Positions 43,020-55,187 of a DNA stretch of 64,000 nucleotides are shown one piece after another (within the stretch, counting starts at the first letter, position 1; each line of letters begins with the position of its first letter). The notes beneath the pieces were generated by a model, which searched no databases, was not told the DNA's origin, and was given only the letters and a program-made list of their open reading frames with translations. Made by a program: the position numbers and the translations under genes. The DNA lies in NCBI GenBank assembly GCA_903813345.2, contig CAIIXF020000006.1, forward strand, positions 16,620,348-16,684,347. The letters are read 5' to 3'. This stretch comes from Owenia fusiformis. Lineage: Eukaryota > Annelida > Polychaeta > Sabellida > Oweniidae.

Positions 43020-45545
43020 CTACATTCTATTTTTTAAGCGTAATGCCTTTTGAATGTTAGCAATTTTTTCCTTCGTAATTTTTGGAGAAGTCTTACAATG
43101 TCTTTCCACTAAAGTTAGCACTCTGTTAACATTAGTCTGGTCTAGTGGGGGTCTAGAGCTCTCTGAACGACTTGATTTTTTCCCGGTGACACTATGGAGT
43201 ATCAACTCTTCTTCTGTGAAAAAATAGCTTACCAGCTTTTTTGTCACTGAACGGACATCACTTGCTGGTAGATGCTTAATAACATCATAAGCAATGTCAT
43301 TTTCGTCCATATGCATTGCTTTTCTTATTTCAGCAACTTGGTTCTCGAGGTCCTTTACTCTCCTCTTTAGGCTTCTAATAGTTCTAGCAGACCTATATTG
43401 AAATAAATTGGAGACATTCAAAATCACAGGTATTTTTTCATACTTTTTTCTGAAAGGTAAACATGGTCATGCAGGGGTTTCAATAAATATGTTTTCAACA
43501 GGCTTTTTTGGCGATTTCAATAGGCTGGAACTTATTTCACCAAAATTGCTAAGGACAATGAATTTTTTTCTCAATATTTGAACAGGCATACTTGTGATTT
43601 TTTGCCGTCTGCCTGACTCATTATGAAAAGGCCAGAGGGATTAAAGAAGTAGTTTAAGTAAACCTCTTTCAGTAACTAGTAATTTATGCTTGAGTTAACA
43701 ACGTGAAATAAATAGGTAAAAATTATCTTACTTGTTCCCAGAGTTTGGGGGATTTTCTTCTTCCAAGTCTTTCAATGAATGCTCATCTTGGTTGGTTTTA
43801 ATTTTTTCCCTTGATGCCTTTGCAGATCTGTTATAAATAAATTGGTGGCATATTTAAAATCTGAGGCATATTTTAATTTTATACTTTATTTCTGAAAGGT
43901 GAAACATGGTCATGCAGGAGTTTCAATAAATATGTTTTTAATAGACCTTTTGGCAATTTTAATAGGATTTCACTAAAATTGGTAATTTCTCAAAATTTGA
44001 ACAGGCTTAATTGTGATTTGAAATGGTTTTTTGCCATCTGCCTTTGACTCATGGTCAAAATGGCAGAGGGAATTCTTTGAAGTATGGTAGTTAACTTAAA
44101 GGGGCAATAAGGCTTGTAGAGAGAAAATAGGAAAATTTCAACTTTTTCTGAGCTATCAAGGCAACATTTGGCTTAACATCTTCTTTGACATACCTATTTT
44201 CTTAAAATGTATGGATAAACTATCAATTTCAGCATTAAGAAGTGTAAATTCAGTTCAAAGCTAAATGGGACGTCCACTTTTATATTTTTAAGATCCACCA
44301 TGTTTCAAGAGGAATATCAGCTGAAATAATGTTTATCTAGAGACTAGCGGGTTTCATTGTAGATAATAAAAATAGATGTTAGTCTTGATGAAGTATCCAA
44401 ACTTAAATATATTTTGACACTGGTCCATGATCGTTAAATAGCCCCTCTGCACTAATTGTTGCACCTAAATTATGCTTGACTTAACAACATGAAATAAATA
44501 GGTAAAAATTATCTTACGTGTTCTCAGAGGCTGAGGCATTTTCAGAGGCTGAGGCATTTTCTGGCGAACTAGCCATATCATCTGTGTCACTCGATGAATG
44601 CTCATCTGTCATGTCTGTCTCCCTGTCCCCGGCATCTTCAATGCAACCACCTCGGTTGCGTGCGATGTTACCCCAATATGCCTTGATTAGACATATAATC
44701 TCATCTTGGGTTAAATTCTCATCAATGTACTTATCTGTCTTTTTGGCAGCTTGTACAAGCTCTGCATCGGACAATGATGCTAAAATAATAAGAGAAATTT
44801 CTCAGTCTAAAACTCAATCAGTCTCTAACTATAATGTTAGCCTGTAAGCGCAAGTCTTCAGTGATCAAAATAGAATAAAATCAACAACCCCAAAATTTTA
44901 CGGGTGACAAAGTTTTTCATCCGTCAAAATAACCTACCTGTCAATATTTCGACAGATTAAAATTAGTTCCCTTCGAATGATGACCTGCAGGCCCTTAGCC
45001 AGGATTTGCCAAGGGGGGGTTCACTTTTCAGAAAAATTCCAGGGGGGTTCACGTTGACAAAGTTGACCCAAAATCACATGAAAATGCTCAGAATGGTGAT
45101 GCATGATTTTGAAAGAATGTTTGGCCAGGGGGGGGTCCGAACCGAATCGACCCCCCCCCCTGGCTACGGGCCTGACCAAAAGGTCAAAAGTCAATCACAC
45201 GAGTCGCAACTGACAGAGAGAGAAAAGTTGTTGGGCCAAATGTGTTACAGGGCCTCAATTAATGTGCCTTTATGTCATTAAAAGGCCTTTAAGGGCCTCA
45301 TTTTTAAAGAAACTGACCCTAAATTTTCAAAATTTTGAATTCTAACAGTCTTGCTTACCTCCGATCCCCAAGCAAATAGCGTCGTGTTCTTTAGCTTTCT
45401 TTCCAGCACCAAATCTACAAACGACAAATTCACCTAGTTCTGGGCATGTTCCTTTAGATCTATTGACAAGATTCCTGGCAGGCTCGATACTTTGTGTAAA
45501 ATCTTCCACCCAAAGTAGCAATAAATAGTCTGTTTTCTCCGCCAT
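43020..45545 (-). CDS. BEN-domain protein of the EnSpm-like element, 305 aa
   Basis: Four exons: 45545-45359, 44779-44518, 43827-43732, 43392-43020. All introns are GT-AG, phases 1, 2, 2, and the total of 918 nt is open to the stop. ATG 45545 is in AAGATGGCGG context. Residues 1-62 are a compact N-terminal module (KTDYLLLLWVEDF); exon 2 is acidic (EHSSSDTDDMASS, then a doubled ENASAS repeat); residues 187-212 form a probable coiled coil (LKRRVKDLENQVAEIRK); residues about 228-300 fit a BEN domain (VTKKLVSYFFTEEELILHSV, TGKK, then VLTLVERHCKTS and a C-terminal helix). BEN domains bind DNA. Divergent from the transposase gene in the same element, it may be the partner that binds the subterminal arrays (inference). 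The domain call is by eye. Confidence 0.7.
44988..45174. mobile_element. MITE in BEN gene intron 1
   Basis: The ends CAGGCCCTTAGCCAGG and CCTGGCTACGGGCCTG are inverted copies with one mismatch, followed inward by G-runs and C-runs. 187 bp. A fragment of the same family is at 34307-34322. Confidence 0.8.
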
Positions 45546-46110
45546 CTTCTTCGAAAATTCGCGCGTCTGAAGATTGACGTAATGAAATATTAACCAATCA
45601 GCAGCAATGATGCTGTACCCAGGATGCATCGGGGAAGTGAAAGAAAATGGCAAAATTTACTCTGTGATTTTGTATCGGATTTGTTAAATATTATTATTGA
45701 TGTGCATACAAACGTAAATGTTATCCTATTTTCGGTATAAATACGTACAAAACTACAGTATAATAAGAGTAAAACAGTCTGATTTATGGAATTTACATTA
45801 AAAGTAAAGGCGCGACGGTGTAATTTCGTTTAGTTGAGGTTTCAATTTAGACAGATTAACTACTTCCGGCAAATCCGTAAAAACAATTTTAGATCAATAT
45901 TTTGATTAAAAATAACAAATCAGGTTAGTAAATTCAATCTATTTCCATGCATAGATGCCGGCAAGATTATTTTTTAGAAGGATAGCTCAATATTATATTA
46001 TTCAGATGGGACGGTCCCCTCGAAAAAAATCAAATTTAAAATTTACGTCAACGATCACGAGTCGGGGGGGGGGGTGCCGCTGAGACTCAAAATATCTACC
46101 CACATCTTGG
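45546..46110. promoter_or_regulatory. start of the divergent intergenic region of the EnSpm-like element
   Basis: Non-coding DNA upstream of the BEN gene. Together with 46376-47889 and 49203-49369 it separates the two divergent genes and must hold both promoters. No TATA box can be singled out in such AT-rich DNA. Confidence 0.3.
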
Positions 46111-46375
46111 GATTTTGTTCTCTAAAAATGAACCCGGTTTTCTTTCAAAAATAGACCCACTTCAAGGTAATTTTTAAAACACAAGACCCACTTCCGGCGA
46201 TTTTTTTCAAAAACAATACCCAGTTTTAGGATTTTTCCAAAAATAGACCCATCTCTAGGGATTTTTTCCCAGATTTTTTTTATCAAAATGAAACCTCAAT
46301 CTAGGGTTTTTTCTTCAAAATGGGACCCACACCTAGGGATTTGGCGAAAGAGTGACCCATTTTAGTGGCACGTCC
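46110..46375. repeat. minisatellite, about 38-bp units
   Basis: Seven or so degenerate units of the form AAAAATAGACCCACTTCTAGG followed by a T-run. Confidence 0.75.
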
Positions 46376-47889
46376 CCATATATTACTCGAGTCTCTAGCT
46401 TACAGCTAGATGTAACTTGATTGATTTCGTATGTTTTCCTGAAAAAATGTCATACACGCACCTTGAACTCATTTTTAATAGTTTCTATAAATATTTATAA
46501 GAATATTAATCATATTGATGTAGAAGCTTTGCTTGTCTGAATTTAGATATTTCAAAATTTCTTTTCGGAAAAACATTCAAACTCAATGGATCCGCCATTT
46601 ATACACCTCAGTGACCTCATTCGCAGAAAAATGGTGGCCATTTTAAAATGAAATTTCGTTTTGCGAAATTAAATGCTAAATACACTCGATTAAGACGGGG
46701 ATATGAGCTGATTTTCTGCAAATGTATGCATAAAGGTATGTTTCATATAATAATGACGAAACAACTGTGCGTGGTCACCATGCATTGGCAAATATTGAAT
46801 ACCACAGCTGCTGTAACAGTGGCTCAAAGCCAGATCATAGAGAAGGCTTTGGAACTAAGTAACCCATATAGATCTAGCCAATATATGGGGGTTGGTTTAT
46901 ATCCTTTCTTTGAGGTGCTTTAATGTCACCTAGGTGGTCTCTAGTGCTGGTTTTGTCTCTTGTACATTTAGTTTTGCGATTAGCTACTCTTGTGGTTTGT
47001 AGAGTCCTTTTTTGTTTTATATAAAATCCTGTACAGGTTGGCTAAGATCATATTCATAACTGCGATTGTTATTCACATTGTCGTGCAGCCATTTCAAAAA
47101 AATATGAGACATCTCATATCAAATCATATCTCATTCGAAGCGTCTTGTTATTCTTTAACTTTCTTATCACTAACGAATCGTATACAAACAATTAGACAAA
47201 ATAGTGATATATATTCAATATTGGTGGAAGGCTGTCCAAATCTGAATGTGCTTCTGTGATCCGAGAAATGTGAAGTCAGCATTACAATTATATTTGAATA
47301 CACAGGATCCCAGAACAAGATTCGGTGTCTCATCTTGAGGAATATTTATTGAGCTTCTGATCCCTACTACAAAAGAATTTTGCTGGCATCTATGTTTCCA
47401 TGTACGTTTTTACTGAAAATACATGTCGCATTTCTAAATTGACTTTTTCCTAGAAATTCAAAATTTTGAACCTTAGTCTACAGCACATACAGGGAACAGA
47501 TAGTACACTGACTGAAATTCTCTCTGTACCCAGTAGGTAAATTTTGTTCGGTGTACTAAAACTATCTGTTCCCAGGCCTATGGTCTACACAGCCCTAAAG
47601 GCTAGAGTTGGAGGAAATGTAAGTTGGTAGTCGACTTTTTGTGATTTTGATGTCATTTCTGCATTTCACAATCCACAATCGTGTGATTCATAATTGAAAA
47701 TTAACATGTGACTCTATTGAGCGTTGCAACAAAATTCACCCTGACCTTTACACCAGATTCAAATTTGTCCCACTCACTTTCGATTTATATTTCTCACATG
47801 ACAAAACAATAATCAAAATCAAAAAAGTAGGAGATATATCTAATTTGGTAAATTTTGTATCAGGATTTCCCATCACAAAAAATAATGAC

Positions 47890-49202
47890 TGCAGACTTGC
47901 CAACCTAAAATGAAAAATTTGCGTGAGATTTTCAAAAAATTGCGGTACTTTTACATGAGAGTTCTCCAAAATACGGTAGTTTTTGCGGGAGATTTTTGAA
48001 AAAACTAGAGTTTTTTACGCGCGATTTTTGAAAAACTGGAGTTTTTAAGGGAGAGTAGTTTTTAAGTAAATTTTATAAAAAGTGGTAGTTTTTGCGGGAG
48101 ATTTTTGAAAAAACGGAAGGTTTTGCGGAGGATTTTTTAAAATACAGGAGTTTTGCGGGAGATTTTTGAAAAACGGGTGTTTTTGTGGGAGATTTTAAAA
48201 ACGGCGATTTTTATGGGAGATTTTTGAAAAAAGGGAGTTTTTACGGGAGAGTTTTGATAAAACAGGAGTTTTCGTGGGAGAGTTTTGAAAAAACGGCAGT
48301 TTATGTGGGAGAGTTTTGAAAAAAACGGCAGTTTTTGCGGGATATGATTTTGAAAATAAACGGAAGTTTTTGTGGTAGACTTTTGACAAACGGTAGTTTT
48401 TGCGGGAGATTTTTGAAGAAACTGTAGTTGTTGCGGAAGAAAAAATGGGAGGAGCAGATTTTATTATTCTAGAAGCTGATTAAACATGCGTAAAATGCAT
48501 GGGGCGTGCTACCACTGATCATATCAGACTAAATCATGCAAAGTATGCAAACTATAGACTCTAAAAAGTAGTTCTTATCATTTCCATCCCGTTTTGAACG
48601 ATATCGCCGATTCATACATGAATCTGTGACATTAAGGATGCAGTACAGGGTTAGCGTAGCTTACGTTCCAGATATTAGATTATGCTCATATTTTTCGCAC
48701 TGTATCACAATGATGTTATCATTAGCCAAGTGCAATATAAAGAGGACTGACCAGCTGGTTACTACAAGATAAATTATTTACATTGACGGAATTTTTGAAA
48801 AAGATTTCTATGCATTTTTCATTTTCGGGTCACAGTTTCTTCATAAATATTGACTATGTCCAATAGAAACTTCATCTACCGACAGAAATATAAACCATCT
48901 ATATTACGGATCCATAAAAATGATAAATGGCATGCAAACAGTTAAAAATGTATAAACATATATAAAATGTGCAAACAGATAAGAAAATTGTTGAAAAAAT
49001 GAAACGGTCCCCGAGTTTGCAAAATGTAACGCCCAATGCGGAAATCGAACCGAAGACCTTTCGTTCCCAAGAGAGATTTTAGTAGAAATACGGTACGGGA
49101 GTGTTTACGGGAGAAAACGGTACAGGAGTTTTGTTATTTTTTACGGAAAAACAAAAAATTTACGGGAGATTCCCGTAAAAAAACGGGAGGTTGGCAAGTC
49201 TG
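47890..49202. mobile_element. TIR element built on a roughly 33-bp minisatellite
   Basis: CAGACTTGCCAACCT (from 47891) and its exact inverse AGGTTGGCAAGTCTG (to about 49202) are 15-bp ends. The flanks repeat GACTG on both sides, a possible 5-bp target duplication. Units like TTTTTGCGGGAGATTTTTGA fill 47925-48440 and, diverged, 49075-49175. It is inserted 5' of the transposase gene. Confidence 0.7.
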
Positions 49203-49369
49203 GACTGCAAACTTACATTTCTGCTGAGAATAGATATATGAGACTGGCGCCAAATTTTGCTCCCCAACTTCTTACTTTCACTGTGCAGCTTGTGGATTGA
49301 TTATATACATATCATCATAAAAATTTGTCTTTTTTATTTTGCAGTTAATAGCTTGACTCACCATTTATT

Positions 49370-52300
49370 ATGAATGAATGTGAGAATACAAACCAAAACA
49401 GTCCAGGTTTCTTGGTTCTGCAGGAAAATGGAAAGAAACAATTTGAGTGCAGGGAATGTAGGCGGACTTTTACAAATAAAAGAAACATTGAAATGCATCT
49501 ACATTCAAGTCATGGCTATTGTAAGTTTCCATTTTTGAAGTTCAAAAAGTGGTTTTTGAAGGACTTTTTGTTGGAAAATTGTGAATTTGTTTAAAACTAA
49601 CTTTTAGAGGCCACACGTATCAATCGCCCATATACAAATGCATGTAGCATTCTCACATAAATAGTCATCATAGTAGTCATATACTATCAGATACATGAAG
49701 ATTGATCCACTAGAACTGATGAATATTCAAGTTCAAAAGAACCTTTTTCTATACTTGCTATGGTATCTGACCCGATGTAGCCACCTTGTGGTGAAATTGG
49801 TAACTACCTACTGGCATCTGGGTAATTAAAACTCGATGAATTTTATAATTTATTTTTGAATCCATTTCCCATTGTGGAGTTAACAAATATATTTTCTTAC
49901 AGCTTCACCAGTGAAGAAGTATAAATTGTACGAAAACAAACCAGGATTAAAAGAGAATGTACCAAGGAGTACCGTTTGGTATAGAGCAAATAGGAGTAAA
50001 TTGGAGAAAGAGCAGGAAGGTAAATAATTTAGATTTATGTAACCTCATCTTTTAAGCTCACATGGGTCACGGGCTTATCTACCTTGATCCAATCTTATGT
50101 TACTATTGTTTTAGTATAGGATTCCCTAATATATAAATATGCTTATTCGGCAAGTTTGAAAAGTGCAGCCCCTCTCTATAGGGAAAACCTCTGAACAAGG
50201 AAACTTTCCTCCAGTCTCAAGAGCATTCCCTGTTCGCAGGTTTTACTGTACATATAATTTAATTAAATTGTGCACTTTTCAGGTACAGATGATCAAGGGC
50301 CAGATGGAGAACGTCAAAATGATCAGAAAGATTCACAGGATGACATCACCCCTGAGTATTCAGACAAGGCCTATACAATTTCTGAAAAAAGTGAAACCAC
50401 TAGTATTGAACTTGAGAATTCTATTGCTATTTCATCACTCGTGGGTAATGGTACTGTAGTCCAATCTGTCACTCAATTATCAGATTACAATCATGGTGAC
50501 AAGATTGATGAAAGTTCATCTGCAACTGACTATGTTAATGGTAGCGAGCCATATGGCAAACTTGATATTGACTCAGACTCAACATCTATGAACTCGCATT
50601 CAGAATTGGACTCTGACGGTTATGAAAATATATTTTCTGACTCTGAATTTGATTCTTATAGTGATTCAAGCATATACAGTTGTTCATCTGATTCGGAGAC
50701 TGAACGCACATCCTGTTCAGAAATTGAAAATGACTCACTTGATCTTGACAAAGATATAATTGGCAGTGATGTGTATTTAAAGATACTGTCATGTTTTATT
50801 CGCAATGAACTTTCAGCTACAGCTTGCAAAGATGTGTTACAAACATTTCAGAAACTAACTCCAGAATCTCAGGTTTGGAATCAAATATCATATGACAAGA
50901 TATGGAGCATAGTGGATAATGTTACCAAGCAAATTCATTATTGCCCAGATTGTAGCAGGATATTTCCCGAGGATGACGTTGACTGTGTGGAATGTCCGTG
51001 TGGTGGTCTAAGATATATTGGTACAGCAGAGGAACAGAGAAAAGCTAATCGACAACCATGCAAAAAGTTTGTGTTTCTTGATCCAAAGAAATACATAAAG
51101 GACCTACTTGAGCTACCAGGTAAAGTATTATTGGAATGTTTCAGTTCAATTGAATAATTTGGCATTATTTTCTAAAATCCTACTTTTCAAGATGGCCACT
51201 GAATTTCAAAATGGCGGCCATTTTCCCTTAAAAAAAAACGTAATCTTTGATAACTTAAATACCAGTGAACGGATTTGGTTCAAATTTTATATGATGATGC
51301 CTAGGGACAAAGTAGATCTGTTCGAGTAAGAATTTTCAAGATGGCAGCTGAATTTCAAAATGGCGGCCATTTTTCGTAAAAAAAATAATCTTTGATAACT
51401 CAAATACCAGTGAACGGATTTGGTTCAAATTTTATATGCTCATACCTAGGGACACAGTAGCTCTGTTCAAGAAAGAATTTTCAAAATGGCCACTGAATTT
51501 CCAAATGGCTGCCATTTTTATAAAAGAAAGTAATCTTTGATAACTCAATTGCTAATTGACGCACAAGACTGTGGGTCCTTTATTACATTGTCCTAATTAT
51601 CTTTTACAGGAACTTATTTTATTTATCTTTTACAGGAATGTGGGATGGCCTACAGAAAAACAAAGGAGTCATACTCGAACGCTATGAAACTAGTGATGGG
51701 GTACTAAAAGATGTTACAGATGGTGAGGTCTACAGAAACCTAATAAAAACTGGATTTTTATCAAATCCTCACAATATTAGTGTCATGATGAATACAGATG
51801 GTGTTAACCTCTATAAATCAACAGGTGTTGAAATATGGCCGATTTTCCTATCAGTGACTGAACTCCCTCCTGCAGAGAGGTTTGCTCGTGAAAATATGAT
51901 CCCAGCTAGTTTATGGCAAGGAAAGGGTAAGCCACCTTTCCAACAGTACATGGAAGTATTCTCATCGGAAATGAACAAACTATATACAGAGGGCATAGAT
52001 ATTCATGTAAATCAAGAAATGATAAATGTGAAAGTAGTAGTCATTACATCACCAGCAGACCTACCAGCTAGGGCAAATATGATGAACATGACATATTATA
52101 ACGGCCAGTATGCTTGCACAACTTGTGAAATACCAGGCAAAACTGAAGTACAAGGTGGTGGACACACTAAAGCATTTCCAGCCCAGCACACCTACAAATA
52201 CAGAACAGACAAGGAGATTCGCGATTGCATGACAAAAGGCCAAGAGAAAAAAAGAATCCTGGGTTTTAAAGGTAAATCTGGGCTCTATGATCTGAAAGGA

Positions 52301-53386
52301 GTGGACTTGAGCAAACTTTGCCCACCCGACTACATGCACTGTGTCTGTATGGGTGTAATCCCAAAAATTAATAAAAGGTGGTTTTCTTCTGAAAACAGCA
52401 ATGAAAGTTACCATGTTGGTAAAGAAATAAAAGAAATTTCAAGAAGAATGCAGTATATTAAGCCACCAAACATGATAGAAAGGTTACCACGAAACCTGGA
52501 GAAACATTATTTACACTTCAAGGCAACTGAAAATCAAACATGGATGCTTTTTTATGCAGTACCTTGCCTCGAAGGAATCCTCCCTAAGAAATACTTGGAC
52601 CATTTCAAAAAACTCTCTGAAGGCATACACATTTTGCTTGGTGACAGTATAACTACAGAACAAATTAACAGAGCAGAACTTCTCCTCAAAGAATTCTACG
52701 TTGAATACCCCAAGCTATATCCCCCTGGAGACTGTACATTGAACTTGCACTACATTGGAGCCCATTTCGGATATTGGGTCCAACAATTGGGACCATTGTG
52801 GAATTGGAGCTGCTTTCCCTATGAAGATTCAAATGCACATATATTAAAAATGTGCCATGGAACAGGGGATGTAACAACACAGATAATGAGGCAAAAAACA
52901 GCTGAGATTAAAATAAGGACACAAAATCAACCAGTCAAAATCAAAGAGTTGAATACAACTGAGGAAAAACTTAAAATACATGGTAAAACAAGGCCATTAT
53001 CTGATTCTGATCATGATCTGGACTCTGTGCCTCAGAACTGTACATCAGTGGCTTCACGAATCTCCATAAATGGAGAGATGTTCTACTCTGATGAGTATGC
53101 ACGCATGAAGAGGAGAATTTGTAACTGTGTGGAATTAAAAAATGGAAAACGTGGTTTCATTAAGAGGTTTGTTACTGATGGCAAAGAAACACATTTTGCA
53201 GTAATTGATATGCTCAGAGTGCAGAGAGGTTCAACTTATGCAAATAAAGCAAAACCTTCAGGGAAAACAGAGCTGTATCACATAAGTGAGCTAAAGAGAA
53301 AACTTGTTTTAGTTCAGTGTGGAGAAAATATGCAAATGTATGTTCTAGCAATGCCTAATGGCATTGGACGCTCCGTTTTCAAATAA
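49370..53386 (+). CDS. Tnp2-type (EnSpm/CACTA) transposase, 951 aa, four exons
   Basis: Exons 49370-49520, 49903-50019, 50283-51119, 51636-53386; all introns GT-AG, all phase 1; 2856 nt open to TAA. A further acceptor (TTTTGCAG) at 49344 suggests a 5' UTR exon upstream. Residues 25-48 are a C2H2 finger (C27, C30, H43, H48). About 160-250 is Ser/Asp-rich. A Cys-rich knuckle (YCPDCSRIF, CVECPCGG) precedes the Tnp2 core. Likely catalytic acids: D423 (MNTDGVNLYKS), D510 (SPADLPARANM), D600 (LCPPDYMHCV) and E765 (SCFPYEDSNAH), in the order of Tnp2 transposases. Other core marks are ELPPAERF, YACTTCE, GPLWNWSCF and KMCHGT. A C-terminal module (about 845-945) follows. No stop or frameshift: a potentially active transposase. 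The DDE assignment is by motif, not structure. Confidence 0.88.
51187..51550. repeat. tandem repeat in transposase intron 3, about 147 bp, 2.5 copies
   Basis: GAATTTCAAAATGGCGGCCA and variants at 51200, 51350 and 51495; each copy also carries ATCTTTGATAACT and GAACGGATTTGGTTC. Confidence 0.9.
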
Positions 53387-53961
53387 AGCATCTGTTCGGG
53401 CGATAACTGAAATATTTTCCATTGTGTTCCTTACACCATATTGAACATAATATTCACATGAAATTGACTTTTATAAAGTTCTTATGCATTGACAATAATC
53501 ATAATTCTTGAATATTAGAATATTTGTAGAATATTTTCCAGGACTTAGATATTTCACTTTATTCTGAAAAAGCTCTGCAAGTGTTGCCAGGATGAATATA
53601 TATTGAATATTAAATACACAGTAAAATAATTTGTATCTTTAATACAAAATAATGTTTTATTTTGAATAAATTCTGTAAGTGTTCTTAAACCTAGTACATA
53701 GCGTTCTTGAACCTAGGTAAATAACAATTTTATGTAATAAAACATACTATAACATACTAGTATGTTGCTGTTGGATTCAAATACAATTTCTTACAATATA
53801 CTTAAATACTTTTTGAACTATAATTCAGAATTCCTGTTATTCTGAAGATAATTCTTGAATTTATATATATATATATAATAATAATATGTATAAAAGTCAA
53901 AATTCTTAGTGTACATACTAAATATAATAAAATAATTTGAAATAAAAGCAGAGAAATTCTT
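53387..53961. other. 3' flank of the transposase gene
   Basis: AT-rich sequence with several AATAAA matches; the polyadenylation site cannot be chosen. A TA microsatellite lies near 53860-53875. Confidence 0.35.
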
Positions 53962-54022
53962 CCTACATGTTTCTTTATTTAAACATCTTTCTTGAAGATT
54001 TTTAAATAAAGAAACATGTAGG
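53962..54022. terminator. 22-bp perfect hairpin
   Basis: CCTACATGTTTCTTTATTTAAA (53962-53983) and its exact inverse (54001-54022) are separated by 17 nt. It marks the border between the transposase 3' region and the right array. A transcription-end role is only a guess; it could also be a recombination or protein-binding structure. Confidence 0.4.
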
Positions 54023-55176
54023 AAACATGTGGTGAAAAAGTGAAGAATATCTGAGAACATATTTTTTAGTTCTTCATTATTATTCAAATATCCTTCAAAG
54101 AAGTAGGTGAAAATAAGAAGAATTTCCAAGATTACCAATAATTCAAAATGTTCTTTGTTATTCTTAAGATATTCTTCAAATAAGCTGGTGAAAAATTGAA
54201 GAATATCTAAGAACACATAAGTTCGTCATTATTATTCAAATATCCTTTAAATAACATGGTGAAAATATGAAGGATTTCCAAGATTACCAGTAGTACAAAA
54301 TGTTCTTTATTATTCAACAAATATTCTTCAAATAAGGTGGTGAAAAATTAAAGAATATCTAAGAACATAGAAGTTCTTCACTATTATTCAAATATCCTTT
54401 AAACAAGGTGGTGAAAATATGAAGAATTTTCAGGATATCGAACAATACAAAATGTTCTTTATTATTCTTCAGATATTCTTCAAATGAGGTGGTGAAAATG
54501 TGAAGAATATCTGAGAACATTGTAGTTCCTCATTATTATTCAAATATCCTTCAAACAAGTTAATGAAAATATAAAGAATCTCCAAGAATACCATAACTAC
54601 AAAATGTTCTTCATAATTCTTCAAATATTCTTCAAATGAGGTAATGAAAAATTGAAGAATATCTAAGAACATAGAAGTTCTTCACTATTATTCAAATATC
54701 CTTTAAACAAGGTGGTGAAAATATGAAGAATTTTCAGGATATCCAACAATACAAAATATTCTTTATTATTCTTCGAATATCCTTCAAATGAAGTGGTGAA
54801 AAAATGAAGAATATCTGAGAATATTTTAGTTATTCATTATTATTCTCTCATTCCTTAAACAACATGGTGAAAATATGAAGAATTTCCAAGATTTCAAGAA
54901 ATAGAAAATGTTATTCATTATTATTCAAATATTCTTCATTCAGGGTGGTGAAAATATGAAGTATTTTGAAGAACATGAAACATTCTTTATTTTTCTTCAA
55001 TTATTCACCATAGAATTTGAAGAATATTCAAGAACATAAATTATTCTTTATTATTCTTCAAAAATACAAGAATATGGTTAAATCTTTATTCTTCACAATT
55101 TATCTCGATATTACAATATTCATCACACCTGAATATTCATGAATAATTCATGAATATTCATATCACAAGAATATCA
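54010..55176. repeat. right subterminal tandem array, exactly 152-bp period
   Basis: ATTCTTCAAAT-type markers occur at 54171, 54323, 54475, 54627, 54779 and 54931, each exactly 152 bp apart. Each unit is itself two related halves of about 76 bp (ATCCTTCAAA...GAAGAATTTCCAAGA and ATTCTTCAAAT...GAAGAATATCTAAGA). It is not homologous in unit to the left array, although both are rich in GAAT/ATTC. From 55010 it decays into ATTCATGAATAATTCATGAA before the end. Confidence 0.95.
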
Positions 55177-55187
55177 TTTCGCCGGGG

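Larger units (their letters stand above)
40731..55187. mobile_element. EnSpm/CACTA-like transposon, apparently complete, 14.5 kb
   Basis: CCCCGGCGAAA (40731-40741) and its exact inverse TTTCGCCGGGG (55177-55187) mark candidate ends; both are followed inward by ATTCATGAAT-rich DNA. Inside are, in order: a 300-bp tandem array, a BEN-domain gene (-), a central region with younger insertions (44988-45174, 47890-49202), a Tnp2-type transposase gene (+) and a 152-bp tandem array. A short target duplication is not evident, so the ends are the least certain part. Internal gene frames are open, suggesting recent activity. Confidence 0.7.

Noticed and set aside
46648-46923. + strand frame with ATG upstream of the transposase
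   Set aside because: It has a donor-like GTATGT, but splicing to the acceptor at 49344 leads to a stop after a few codons; at most a 5' UTR upstream frame.
53818-54672. Long - strand open frames (132 and 67 aa)
   Set aside because: They are translations of the 152-bp tandem array (132 bp of AT-rich repeat per unit), with repetitive FLDILQFF-type peptides; not genes.
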